Shown piece after piece: positions 33,314 through 42,484 of a DNA stretch of 64,000 nt. Positions within the stretch are counted from its first letter, which is position 1. Each line of letters begins with the position of its first letter. Location: positions 1 to 64,000 of the forward strand of contig SVMM01000016.1 of the NCBI GenBank assembly GCA_015067435.1. The letters are read 5' to 3'. Under the pieces are notes generated by a model that did not search any database, was not told the origin of the DNA, and saw nothing but the letters and a program-made list of their open reading frames with translations. The position numbers were made by a program, and so were the translations under genes. Source of the stretch: Oscillospiraceae bacterium. GTDB taxonomy: Bacteria > Bacillota > Clostridia > Oscillospirales > Oscillospiraceae.

Positions 33314-34219
33314 ATGAAAAGAGCACTTGCCCTTCTTGCCGCGCTGACGATGGCGCTGAGCCTTTTCGCCTGCGCGTCGCAGCCGGCGGCGCCGGCTGCG
33401 CCCGAACCTGCCCCGCAGACCCAGCCCGCCGCCCCCGCGCAGACACAGCCCGCTCCCGCGCAGCCGCAGGATACGCCCGCGGCGCAGGACGAGGTCTGGA
33501 GCTACGCCCTGCGGACGGAAACGACGACGAACGAGTACAAGGCGGACGACGGTACGGTGATCGCGACGAGCTCCTATGAGCAGCCGGTTCTGGTTCTGGT
33601 CAACGCGAGCGGCGAGGAGTTCGCCGGCAGCACGCCGGAGCGCGGCGTGACGGCGGAGCAGCTCGCCGCCTGCAAGAAGTTCAACGACGAAACCGGCTCG
33701 ACCGGACTCTGGACGATCGATCTGGAGGCGGAGGCGAAGGATCAGTACGCGTTCAAGAGCGCGGAGGGCATCGAGATGCTGCCGCTCGTCGACGAGGTGA
33801 CGCTTGAGGACTCCTTCCGGAACGGCGACCTGCTGAGCGTTCTCGTCTCGGATTACGCCAATCTGGGCGGCGCGCACCCGGACTACGGCGTGCGCGGCTG
33901 GAACTTCGACCTTGCGAAGGGCGAGTTTTTCACCCTGGCGGAGCTTGCCGAACAGCCGGAGGCGATGAAGCAGGCGATCACCGACGAGATCGTCCGCCAG
34001 ATCGGCGAGAGCGACATGGCGGAGGGGTTCTATTCGGATTATGCCGAGCTGATCGCGGATCGGGATTTCTTTGAGGCCTTCTTCGGCGAGGACGCGCTGA
34101 CGGTCTGGTTTCAGGAATACGAGCTCGGCCCCCACGCCATCGGCGTCCCGACGTTTGAGATCCCCTATTCCGTCATCAGCGGCTATCTGACCGGCTACGG
34201 CGCGGCGCTGCTCGGCTGA
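33314..34219 (+). CDS. DUF3298/RsiV-like lipoprotein
   Basis: A 301-residue lipoprotein with lipobox LFAC and an Ala/Pro/Gln-rich linker (about 22-58). The domain behind it has SYEQPVLVLVNASG near residue 85, GGAHPDYGVRGWNFDLAKG near 190 and the ending FQEYELGPHAIGVPTFEIPY near 270, which together mark DUF4163/DUF3298 proteins such as the anti-sigma factor RsiV. RsiV binds lysozyme; no anti-sigma segment or sigma gene is present here. It is probably cotranscribed with the lipoprotein 26 bases upstream. Confidence 0.78.
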   Translation: MKRALALLAALTMALSLFACASQPAAPAAPEPAPQTQPAAPAQTQPAPAQPQDTPAAQDEVWSYALRTETTTNEYKADDGTVIATSSYEQPVLVLVNASGEEFAGSTPERGVTAEQLAACKKFNDETGSTGLWTIDLEAEAKDQYAFKSAEGIEMLPLVDEVTLEDSFRNGDLLSVLVSDYANLGGAHPDYGVRGWNFDLAKGEFFTLAELAEQPEAMKQAITDEIVRQIGESDMAEGFYSDYAELIADRDFFEAFFGEDALTVWFQEYELGPHAIGVPTFEIPYSVISGYLTGYGAALLG

Positions 34220-34280
34220 GAGTGCCGTCCCGTCCACACATGGAGCGATCCCAAAATAATTGCAGGAGGAAATGGACGAC

Positions 34281-35246
34281 ATGAAGAAGATCACATCTGT
34301 TCTGCTGACCCTCGCGCTGGCGATGAGCATCGCCGGAACCGCCCTTGCGGCGCCCCGGATGAACTTCTGGGACGTTTCCTATGACGACTGGTACTACACC
34401 GACGTGGCGACCGCCTTTGAAAGCGGCCTCATCAACGGCAAGGACGCGAACCACTTCGCGCCCAACGCCAACCTGACCTATGCCGAGGCGGTCAAGCTGG
34501 CGGCGTGCATGAACCAGCTGTTCCACGAGGGCTACGTCAATCTCGAAAACGGCAGCCCGTGGTATCAGACCTACGTGGACTACGCCTACGACCACGGGAT
34601 CATCTGGAAGGATTACCCCTGGACGCAGAACGCGACCCGCGCGGGCTATGTGGAGATCTTCGCCCACGCCCTGCCGGCGTACGCGCTCGACGCGATGAAC
34701 GACATCCCCGACGGCGTGATCCCCGACGTAAGCATGAACCACCCGCAGGCGGAGGAGATCTACATGCTCTACCGCGCGGGCGTCCTGACCGGCAGCGACA
34801 GCGCCGGCACGTTCAACCCCGGTGCCAGCATTCGCCGCTGCGAGGTCGCGGCGATCGTGACGCGCATGATGGACAGCGCCTTCCGTCGGGAGGTTTACCT
34901 CGGCGGCGGCACGCCCTCCGGCACCTCCGCCGACTATCGCTGGGTCGATATCTCCGATCTCGCGGGCATCTGGTATATGGACGGCGATTATTCCGCCGAC
35001 AGCTATATCTACATCACCTGGGACGGCGAATGGACGTTCTATCAGCGCGCCTATGGCAGGGAGCCGTGGGAGGCGGACAGCGGCTATATCGTAACCGTGG
35101 AGGGCGATCCCAACGGGTTTACCGCCGTGAGCGTGAACGACGAGGAATGGGAGTATTACTTCTCCGTGATCCCCAAGGAGGCGAACGAGGCCGGATACGA
35201 CGTGCTCTGGTGGAACAGCGACATCGCGTTCATGCTGATGGAGTGA
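34281..35246 (+). CDS. SLH-domain cell-surface protein
   Basis: A 321-residue exported protein with a signal peptide ending in ALA near residue 23. Three S-layer homology units follow: FWDVSYDDWYYTDVATAFE with INGKDANHFAPNANLTYAEA, then WYQTYVDYAYDHGII, then AEEIYMLYRAGVLTGSDS with FNPGASIRRCEVAAIV. SLH units bind secondary wall polymers. The remaining 110 residues form a tryptophan-rich beta domain reminiscent of the first lipoprotein of the cluster. The start at 34281 is preferred over 34272, which sits on the AGGAGG site. Confidence 0.82.
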   Translation: MKKITSVLLTLALAMSIAGTALAAPRMNFWDVSYDDWYYTDVATAFESGLINGKDANHFAPNANLTYAEAVKLAACMNQLFHEGYVNLENGSPWYQTYVDYAYDHGIIWKDYPWTQNATRAGYVEIFAHALPAYALDAMNDIPDGVIPDVSMNHPQAEEIYMLYRAGVLTGSDSAGTFNPGASIRRCEVAAIVTRMMDSAFRREVYLGGGTPSGTSADYRWVDISDLAGIWYMDGDYSADSYIYITWDGEWTFYQRAYGREPWEADSGYIVTVEGDPNGFTAVSVNDEEWEYYFSVIPKEANEAGYDVLWWNSDIAFMLME

Positions 35247-35255
35247 GGAAGAGTG

Positions 35256-36359
35256 ATGAATAAGAAAGCTATTGTCGCGCTGCTTGCCGCCTGCACGCTT
35301 CTGCTGGCTGCGTGCGGTCAGGCGGGCGGCGAAACGGGCGGCCAGACGGGCGGTCAAACGGACGGCCGGAAGAACGGCGGCGCTGAGCAGCCGGTTCCGG
35401 CTTCGAGCGCGAAAACCAGTCCGGCGGAGGAGATCACCGGCGCCGACTGGCGCACCTGGGGCACCATCGACGGCTACGGCACGCTGCACATCGACGGAGA
35501 GGACGTCGACGTCTGCGCCTGCGTGTTCGGCGACCGCGTGGAGCTCTACTACGACGAAGCCTCCCAGTCCCTGTACAGGCAGATCGACTACCCCGAAAAG
35601 CTCACCACGGAGCAGTATCAGAAGGCGCAGGTGTCGTTCGAGGACTTTGACGGCGACGGGAACACCGATGTGCGCGTGACCGTCGGGGACGACGGCGGCA
35701 CGGAGCTGTGGTGGACGTGGGCATGGGACACGGACGACTTCGTCTACATGGCGGCGCTTGCCTACCCGCCCGTGCCCGTCACGGACGGCGCCTATGCGGA
35801 GCTGTACCTGCCCGAGATCGAGGCGCTCCATGACGCTGGGAAGGCGGATCGGTTCGCGTTCGTCGACGTGGACGGCGACGACGTGCCGGAGCTGGCGGCG
35901 GTCAGCTCGGAGGGCTCGTGGGACAAGGAACAGGTCTTCCTCTACACCGTCTGCGACGGCAAAGCCGTGCTGCTGGCCAGCGATATCGCGCCCGGTATGG
36001 AGGGTCATTCCATCGCCTTCTGTCCGGGGGAGAACATCGTGGAGTGCAGCGGCGCCCTGATGGGGGAGAAGCGCGACGCCTGCGAGATCAAAGACGGCGC
36101 GCTGCGGCCGGTGCTCTCCCTGCAATGGAACACCGACCCCGTCAGCGGGGAGGACGTCTTCTTCGTCGACGGCGAGGAGACGGACGAGGCGCGGTATTAC
36201 AGCACGGAGGAGGCTTTCGTCTCCGCGCATGACACGATGGTCATGCTCGATATTGAAGAACTGAGCATCGTATCCCTGCGCTGGGCGGGCAGCTACAGAG
36301 AGATAACCGCCGCAGGCTCGATGCCCTACATGACCTTCGAGCAGATCGCGGGCGGCTGA
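35256..36359 (+). CDS. Lipoprotein with calcium-loop repeats
   Basis: A 367-residue lipoprotein with lipobox LLAAC and a Gly/Gln/Thr linker (about 24-60). Two calcium-binding-like loops are visible, FEDFDGDGNTDVR near residue 130 and FVDVDGDDVPEL near 205, in repeats resembling FG-GAP/VCBS units. The function is unknown; extracellular binding is likely. It starts 9 bases after the SLH protein gene and ends at a strong terminator, closing the cluster. Confidence 0.7.
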   Translation: MNKKAIVALLAACTLLLAACGQAGGETGGQTGGQTDGRKNGGAEQPVPASSAKTSPAEEITGADWRTWGTIDGYGTLHIDGEDVDVCACVFGDRVELYYDEASQSLYRQIDYPEKLTTEQYQKAQVSFEDFDGDGNTDVRVTVGDDGGTELWWTWAWDTDDFVYMAALAYPPVPVTDGAYAELYLPEIEALHDAGKADRFAFVDVDGDDVPELAAVSSEGSWDKEQVFLYTVCDGKAVLLASDIAPGMEGHSIAFCPGENIVECSGALMGEKRDACEIKDGALRPVLSLQWNTDPVSGEDVFFVDGEETDEARYYSTEEAFVSAHDTMVMLDIEELSIVSLRWAGSYREITAAGSMPYMTFEQIAGG

Positions 36360-36385
36360 GCGCCGGACGACAACAACAAAAGAGA

Positions 36386-36420
36386 CTCGGGAAACCACGG
36401 CGGTTTCCCGAGCCTTTTTT
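36386..36420. terminator. Terminator between the exported-protein cluster and the PFOR gene
   Basis: CTCGGGAAACC pairs with GGTTTCCCGAG, followed by CCTTTTTT. On the other strand it lies just past the PFOR stop and may serve both. Confidence 0.9.
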
Positions 36421-36429
36421 GTTGTCAAA

Positions 36430-39400
36430 TCAGGTTTCCTCCGCGCCGATCGAGCGCAGCGTCTCCTGCTGCTTGTAGTCGCGGTAGCGCTCGCGCGACT
36501 CGCGTCCCGCCTCCGAGAAGAGCGTTTTTGCGTTCTCCGGGAACGTGCGCTTGAGCGCGGCGTAGCGCGTCTCGCCGTCGAGGAAGTCCTCGTAGTCCAT
36601 GCTCGGCGCCTTGGAGTCGACGTGCATCGGCTGCTCCTGCGAGGGATCGTAGCGGTACAGCAGCCAGTAGCCCGCGTCCACCGCGCGCTTCATCTCCTGC
36701 TGCACGTTCGCCATGCCCGCCTTGATGCCGTGCGCCTGACAGGGCGTGTAGGCGACGATGACGCTGGGGCCGCGGTGCGCCTCCGCCTCGCGGATCGCGC
36801 GGATGAGCTGGTTCGGGTCGGCGCCCATCGCCACCTGCGCGACGTAGACGTTGCCGTAGGTGCGGAAGATCGCGCCGAGGTCCTTCTTGCGGCTCTTCTT
36901 GCCGCTGGACGCGAACTGCGCCACCGCGCCGAGCGGCGTCGCCTTGGAGCTCTGCCCGCCGGTGTTGGAGTAGACCTCCGTGTCGATGACGAAGACGTTG
37001 ATGTCCTCGCCGCTCGCGATCACGTGGTCGAGGCCCCCGAAGCCGATGTCGTACGCCCAGCCGTCGCCGCCGTACATCCAGAAGCACTTCTTGGCGAGCT
37101 GGTCGCGCCGCTCCAGGATCTCGTTCGCCGCGATGCTGTTCAACGGCTCCAGCTCGGCGATCAGCGCGTCGCTCGCGCGGCGCGAGCCGTCGAAGTCGTC
37201 GTAGGCGTCCAGCCAAGTCTGCGCGGCGGTGCTGCCGGTCTCGGCGAGGTACGCCTCGACCTTTGCCCTGACGTTCTCTCGCTGCTGGCGGACGGAGAGG
37301 AACATGCCCAGCGTCAGCTCGGCGTTGTTCTCAAAGAGGCTGTTCGTCCACGCGGGGCCGAAGCCGCGCTTGCCCACCGTGTAGGGGATGCCGGGCATCG
37401 GCGCGCCCCACGCCTGCGAGCAGCCGGTGCCGTTCGCCCAGTACACGCGCTCGCCGAAGAGCTGGGTGAGCAGCTTCGCGTACGGCGTCTCGCCGCAGCC
37501 CGCGCAGGCGGCGGAGAATTCGACGAGCGGCGTGCGGAACTGGCTTCCCTTGATGCTGTACGGCTCGAACACGTCCCCCTTGTCGGAGAGCGAGAGCGCG
37601 TAGTCCCAGTTTTCGCGGTTCTCCGCCGTAAATTCCGCCGGAACCATGGCGAGCGCCTTCTCCTTCGCGGGGCAGACCGACGCGCAGGAGCCGCAGCCCG
37701 TGCAGTCGAGCGCGCTGACCTGCATCGTAAAGTGGAAGCCCTTTGCATTCCCGTTCGCCGGTACGGTCACGAAGCCCGCGGGCGCGGCGTCCTTCTCCGC
37801 GTCGCTGAGGAGGTACGGGCGGATGACCGCGTGGGGACACACGAGCGCGCAGCGGTTGCACTGGATGCATTTTTCCGCGTCCCATTGGGGAATGTGCGTC
37901 GCGATGCCGCGCTTTTCATACGCCGTGAGGCCCATGTCGATGTGTCCGTCCCTGTAATCGCGGAACGTGCTCACGGGCAGGTCGTCGCCCTTCTGGCGGT
38001 TGATGGGGAAGAGGATGTTCTCGACGACCGGCGGCAGCTTCGCCGCCGGGGCGGGCGCGTCCTGCGCCTCCGCCCAGCGTGCCGGAATGTCGATCTTCAC
38101 CGGCGCGTCCGCGCCCGCGTCGATGGCGGCGACGTTTTTCGCCACCACCTCGTCGCCCTTGGCGAAGTACGCCTTCTTCGCGGCGCTCTTCATCTCGCCG
38201 AGCGCCTGCGCGCGCGGAATGATCTCCATGAGCGAGAAGAACGCGGATTGCAGCACCGTGTTCGTATGGCTGCCGAGACCGAGTTTTTCGGCAATGGCGG
38301 TCGCGTCGATGATGTAAAGGTTGGCATGCTTCGCCGCGAGGACGCGCCTGACCCTCGCGGAGAGCTTTTCCTCCAGCTCGTCGGGCGTCCATTGGCAGTT
38401 CAGGAGCAGCGTGCCGCCGTCCTTCAATTCCTCCGCCACGTCGTACTGATTGATGAACGTCGGGTTGTGGCAGGCGACGAAGTCCGCCCGTTTGACATAG
38501 TAGCTGCTCTCGATGGGGTGATCGGAGAAGCGCAGGTGCGACTTCGTGACGCCGAAGGACTTCTTCGAGTCGTACTCGAAGTACGCCTGCCCGTACTTCT
38601 CCGTGGTCTCATTGATGATGCGGATCGTGTTGTGGTTCGCGCCCACAGTGCCGTCGCCGCCGAGGCCCCAGAACTTGCAGGAGACGACGCCGGGGTCGAA
38701 GTGCCGCGTGGAGACCGTCGGGAGCGAGAGATGCGTCACGTCGTCGTCGATGCCGATGGTAAACCCGTTGATCGGATCGGTTGACGCAAGATTTTCAAAC
38801 ACGGCGACCAGCTGCGCGGGGTCGGTGTCCTTGGAGGAGAGGCCGTAGCGCCCGCCGATGACGCGCAGCGCGCGCCCCGCGCCCATCAGCGCCGTACACA
38901 CGTCCTCATAAAGCGGCTCGCCCAGCGCGCCCATGTCCTTGCAGCGGTCGAGCACCGCCACGCGCTCCACGCTTCCGGGCAGCGCGCGGAGGAAGTGCGC
39001 CATGGAGAACGGGCGGTACAGGTGCACCTGCACGCAGCCGACCTTCCGCCCCTCGGCGCGCAGCGCGTCCACCGCCTTGCGCGCCGCGCCGGACACGCTG
39101 CCCATGACGATGACAACGTCGGTCGCCTCCGGATCGCCGTAGTAGTTGAACAGGCGGTAATCGCGCCCTGTCAAGGCGTTTACCTTGTCAAAGTAACGCT
39201 CCACGACCGCCGGCAGCGCGGCATAGTCGGGGTTGTTCGCCTCGCGCACCTGGAAGTAGACGTCGCCGTTCTGCACGGTGTTGCGCAGCGTCGGATGCTC
39301 GGGGTTGAGCGCGCGATCCTTGAAGCGGCGCAGCGCGTCGCGGTCCAGCATACCGAGCACGGCGTCCTGATCGGGCAGCGCGATCTTGTTGATCTCGTGC

Positions 39401-39936
39401 GAGGTGCGGAAGCCGTCGAAGAAGTGCAGGAACGGGATGCTGCTCTCGATCGCCGCGAGGTGCGCCACGGCGGCGAGGTCGGCGACCTCCTGCACGCTGC
39501 CCGTCGAGAGCAGCGCAAAGCCGGTCTGGCGGCACGCCATGACGTCGCTGTGGTCGCCGAAAATGCTCATCGCGTGGGTGCCGACGGTGCGCGACGCCAC
39601 ATGCAGCACGGCGGGCAGCCGCTCGCCCGCGATGCGGTAGAGCACCGGGATCATCAGCATCAGCCCCTGCGAGGACGTGAAGCTCGTCGCGAGCGCGCCG
39701 GTTTGCAGCGCGCCGTGCACCGCGCCGATGGCGCCCGCCTCGCTCTGCATCTCGGTGAGCGTCACGCTCTGGCCGAAGAGGTTTTTGCGCCCCTTCGCGC
39801 TCCACGCGTCGGTCATGCCCGCCATGGGGCTCGACGGCGTGATGGGGTAGATGGCGGCGATCTCGGTGAAGGGATACGCCATGGTGGCGGCGGCCTCGTT
39901 GCCGTCCATGGTCACAAAATTCTTTCGCTGCTCCAT
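36430..39936 (-). CDS. nifJ: Pyruvate:ferredoxin (flavodoxin) oxidoreductase, single-chain
   Basis: A 1168-residue homodimer-type PFOR. It cleaves pyruvate with CoA to acetyl-CoA and CO2, reducing ferredoxin, and can run in reverse. The N-terminal domain has YPITPSSPMAGMTDAW and EMQSEAGAIGAVHGAL. The ferredoxin-like domain (about 690-760) has CIQCNRCALVCP and CTGCGSCASVCP. The thiamine-binding domain has CAGCGETPYAKL, GTGCSQAWG and GDGWAYDIGFGG, and a fourth cluster cysteine in YTPCQAHG. It lies 67 bases after the acyl-CoA synthetase fusion with no visible terminator between them, so it may extend the T-box operon. Confidence 0.93.
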   Translation of the reverse strand: MEQRKNFVTMDGNEAAATMAYPFTEIAAIYPITPSSPMAGMTDAWSAKGRKNLFGQSVTLTEMQSEAGAIGAVHGALQTGALATSFTSSQGLMLMIPVLYRIAGERLPAVLHVASRTVGTHAMSIFGDHSDVMACRQTGFALLSTGSVQEVADLAAVAHLAAIESSIPFLHFFDGFRTSHEINKIALPDQDAVLGMLDRDALRRFKDRALNPEHPTLRNTVQNGDVYFQVREANNPDYAALPAVVERYFDKVNALTGRDYRLFNYYGDPEATDVVIVMGSVSGAARKAVDALRAEGRKVGCVQVHLYRPFSMAHFLRALPGSVERVAVLDRCKDMGALGEPLYEDVCTALMGAGRALRVIGGRYGLSSKDTDPAQLVAVFENLASTDPINGFTIGIDDDVTHLSLPTVSTRHFDPGVVSCKFWGLGGDGTVGANHNTIRIINETTEKYGQAYFEYDSKKSFGVTKSHLRFSDHPIESSYYVKRADFVACHNPTFINQYDVAEELKDGGTLLLNCQWTPDELEEKLSARVRRVLAAKHANLYIIDATAIAEKLGLGSHTNTVLQSAFFSLMEIIPRAQALGEMKSAAKKAYFAKGDEVVAKNVAAIDAGADAPVKIDIPARWAEAQDAPAPAAKLPPVVENILFPINRQKGDDLPVSTFRDYRDGHIDMGLTAYEKRGIATHIPQWDAEKCIQCNRCALVCPHAVIRPYLLSDAEKDAAPAGFVTVPANGNAKGFHFTMQVSALDCTGCGSCASVCPAKEKALAMVPAEFTAENRENWDYALSLSDKGDVFEPYSIKGSQFRTPLVEFSAACAGCGETPYAKLLTQLFGERVYWANGTGCSQAWGAPMPGIPYTVGKRGFGPAWTNSLFENNAELTLGMFLSVRQQRENVRAKVEAYLAETGSTAAQTWLDAYDDFDGSRRASDALIAELEPLNSIAANEILERRDQLAKKCFWMYGGDGWAYDIGFGGLDHVIASGEDINVFVIDTEVYSNTGGQSSKATPLGAVAQFASSGKKSRKKDLGAIFRTYGNVYVAQVAMGADPNQLIRAIREAEAHRGPSVIVAYTPCQAHGIKAGMANVQQEMKRAVDAGYWLLYRYDPSQEQPMHVDSKAPSMDYEDFLDGETRYAALKRTFPENAKTLFSEAGRESRERYRDYKQQETLRSIGAEET

Positions 39937-40003
39937 GTTTTTCTCCTGTCACATGACAACTAAAGGTATAGCGTTCGACAAATATTACGATATGTTGACG
40001 TTT

Positions 40004-42484
40004 TTATTGTTTTTTCAACCCCAAACGCTCCGCGGCCTCCTCGCGCATCTTGTACTTGAGCACCTTGCCCGCGGCGTTCATGGGGAAGGAATCGACGAAC
40101 TCGATGTACCTCGGCACCTTGTGGCGCGCGAGGCGTTCGATGCAGAACTGCCGGATGTCGTCCACGGACGCGTCGCCGCCTTCGCGCAGGATGACGCAGG
40201 CGAGCGCCTCCTCGCCGTACTTCTCGTCGGGTACGCCGACGACCTGCGCGTCCTGCACCTGCGGGTGGGTGAGCAGGAACTCCTCGATCTCCTTGGGGTA
40301 GAGGTTTTCGCCGCCGCGGATGATCATGTCCTTGAGACGGCCCGTGATGCGGTAGTTGCCGTCCGCGTCGCGGCAGGCGAGGTCGCCGGAGTGGAGCCAG
40401 CCGTCCGCGTCGATGGTGTCGCCGGTGGCGTCGGGCATCTTGTAGTAGCCCTTCATCTGGTTGTAGCCCTTGGCGCAGAACTCGCCGTTCACGCCGTCGG
40501 GCACCTCCTCGCCGGTCTCGGGGTCCACGATCTTGCAGCGCACGTGGGGGAACGCGCAGCCGACGGTGCCGGTGCGCACCTCCAGCGGGTCCGTCCACGA
40601 CGACATCGTGTTGCCCGGCGCGCACTCGGTCTGGCCGTAGACGGAGACGATGCCGGTCATGTGCATCTCGTCCGGCTGCGCCGCGCGGCGCATCAGCTCC
40701 GGCGGGCAGCCCGCGCCCGCCATGATGCCCGTGCGCATGTGCGAGAAGTCGGTCTTGCGGTAGTCGGGGTGGTTGAACATGGCGATAAACATCGTCGGCA
40801 CGCCGTTGAAGCAGGTGATCTTCTCCTGATGCACGCAGGCGAGCGACGCCTTGGCGGAAAAATAGGGCATCGGGCACATCGTCGCGCCGTGGGTCATCGC
40901 CGCGGTCATGGAAAGCGTCATGCCGAAGCAGTGGAACATCGGCACCTGGATCATCATGCGGTCGGCGGTACTCAGCCCCATGCGGTCGCCGATGCACTTG
41001 CCGTTGTTCACGACGTTGTAGTGCGTCAGCATCACGCCCTTTGGAAACCCTGTCGTGCCGGAGGTGTACTGCATGTTGCACACGTCGTCGGGCCGCACGC
41101 GCTCCGCCGCGTGGGCAAGCGCCTCGGGTGTCACCGTGTCCGCGCGCGCCATCGCCTCGTCGAAGGTCAGGCACCCGCTCTGGCGGAAGCCGACGGTGAG
41201 GACGTTGCGCAAAAACGGCAGGCGGCGGCAGCGCAGCGGCTCGCCCGCCTTGCTTTTGGCGATCTCGGGGCAGAGCTCGTTGATGATGCCCGCGTAGTCG
41301 GAGTCCAGCGCGCCGTCGATCATCACCAGCGTGTGCGCGTCGCTCTGGCGCAGCAGGTACTCCGCCTCGTGGATCTTGTAGGCGGTGTTCATCGTCACCA
41401 GCACGGCGCCGAGCTTGGCGGACGCCCAGAACGTGATGAACCACGCGGGGACGTTCGTCATCCACACGGCGACCTTGCTGCCCGCGCGCACGCCCAGCGA
41501 CATCAGCGCCCGCGCGCAGCGGTCCACGTCGTCGCGGAACTCGGCATAGGTGCGCGTGTAGTCCAGCGTCGTGTAGCGGAAGGCGTACTGGTCGGGGAAC
41601 TCCTCCGCCATGCGGTCGAGCACCTGCGAAAACGTCAGGGGGATCAGCTCGTCCTTTTTCCAGACGTACTGGCCCGTGCCGTCGTGGTTGAAATAGAGGC
41701 TCTTTTTCTTGCCGCGCGTGTTCTCATAGCGCGACATGTGGTTGACAAAGTGTGGGAAGATGATCTCCGGGTCGCGCAGGTCGTCCATCCACTCCGGCTT
41801 CCACTCCAGCGAGATGCAGCCGTCGTAGTCGATGGAGCCGAGCGCGCGCATCAGCGCCGGGATGGGCAGCGTACCCTCGCCCACGAGGTTGCCGCTCCCG
41901 TCGTCGTCGCTGTCGCGCAGGTGGACGTGCTTTACATACGCGCCGAGGTTCTTGATCGTCGTGTCCGGGCTCTCGCCGCGGTCGCGGAAGGGATGGTGCA
42001 TGTGCCAGAGCGCGCCGAGGCAGTCGCTGGCGTAGCCGTCGAGCAGCGCGCGCAGGCGCGCCGTGTCGGCGTAGATGCCGCTCGTCTTGAGCAGCAGCGT
42101 CACGCCGCGCGCCTCCGCCTCGGGCAGCAGCGCGTCGAGGCATGCGCGCACGCGAGGCTCGTCGTCCGTGTGCGCGAGGGCGGAGACACAGGGCACGCGC
42201 GCGTCGGCGGCGAGGGCGAGCAGGCCGCGCAGCGACTCGACGGCGTCCCCGTCCGCGGACAGGTCGCAGCAGGTGTCGAGGCAGGGCAGCGCGAGATGCT
42301 TGTCGCGCAGCGCGCGCACCGTCGCGGCGATGTTGTAGCGGTGGAACGGGCCGCCGCGCCCGGTCAGGGCGCCGCTGCGGTGGAGGTTGTAGAGCTCGAC
42401 GCCGGAAAAGCCCATCTCCTGCGCGAGCCGGAGCGTCTCGTCCCACGAAAGCTCCCAGCCTCTGGTGGAAAAGGAGAGGTTCAC
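40004..42484 (-). CDS. Fusion of sugar-isomerase-like TIM barrel and acyl-CoA synthetase
   Basis: An 826-residue two-domain protein. Residues 1 to about 262 form a xylose-isomerase/AP-endonuclease-2-like TIM barrel (FSTRGWELSWDE, KHVHLRDSDDDGSG, SLEWKPEW). One strand end that often carries a metal-binding Glu reads LLLKTSGI. From about 280 comes a complete acyl-CoA synthetase: YTSGTTGFPKG for ATP, VYGQTECAPG, GRLKDMIIRGGENLYPKE and the catalytic Lys in AAGKVLKYKM. This half should form acyl-CoA from a carboxylic acid; its substrate is unknown. The frame is continuous and overlaps the LeuA-like gene by ATGA, so the fusion is not an artefact of gene joining. Confidence 0.85.
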   Translation of the reverse strand: MNLSFSTRGWELSWDETLRLAQEMGFSGVELYNLHRSGALTGRGGPFHRYNIAATVRALRDKHLALPCLDTCCDLSADGDAVESLRGLLALAADARVPCVSALAHTDDEPRVRACLDALLPEAEARGVTLLLKTSGIYADTARLRALLDGYASDCLGALWHMHHPFRDRGESPDTTIKNLGAYVKHVHLRDSDDDGSGNLVGEGTLPIPALMRALGSIDYDGCISLEWKPEWMDDLRDPEIIFPHFVNHMSRYENTRGKKKSLYFNHDGTGQYVWKKDELIPLTFSQVLDRMAEEFPDQYAFRYTTLDYTRTYAEFRDDVDRCARALMSLGVRAGSKVAVWMTNVPAWFITFWASAKLGAVLVTMNTAYKIHEAEYLLRQSDAHTLVMIDGALDSDYAGIINELCPEIAKSKAGEPLRCRRLPFLRNVLTVGFRQSGCLTFDEAMARADTVTPEALAHAAERVRPDDVCNMQYTSGTTGFPKGVMLTHYNVVNNGKCIGDRMGLSTADRMMIQVPMFHCFGMTLSMTAAMTHGATMCPMPYFSAKASLACVHQEKITCFNGVPTMFIAMFNHPDYRKTDFSHMRTGIMAGAGCPPELMRRAAQPDEMHMTGIVSVYGQTECAPGNTMSSWTDPLEVRTGTVGCAFPHVRCKIVDPETGEEVPDGVNGEFCAKGYNQMKGYYKMPDATGDTIDADGWLHSGDLACRDADGNYRITGRLKDMIIRGGENLYPKEIEEFLLTHPQVQDAQVVGVPDEKYGEEALACVILREGGDASVDDIRQFCIERLARHKVPRYIEFVDSFPMNAAGKVLKYKMREEAAERLGLKKQ

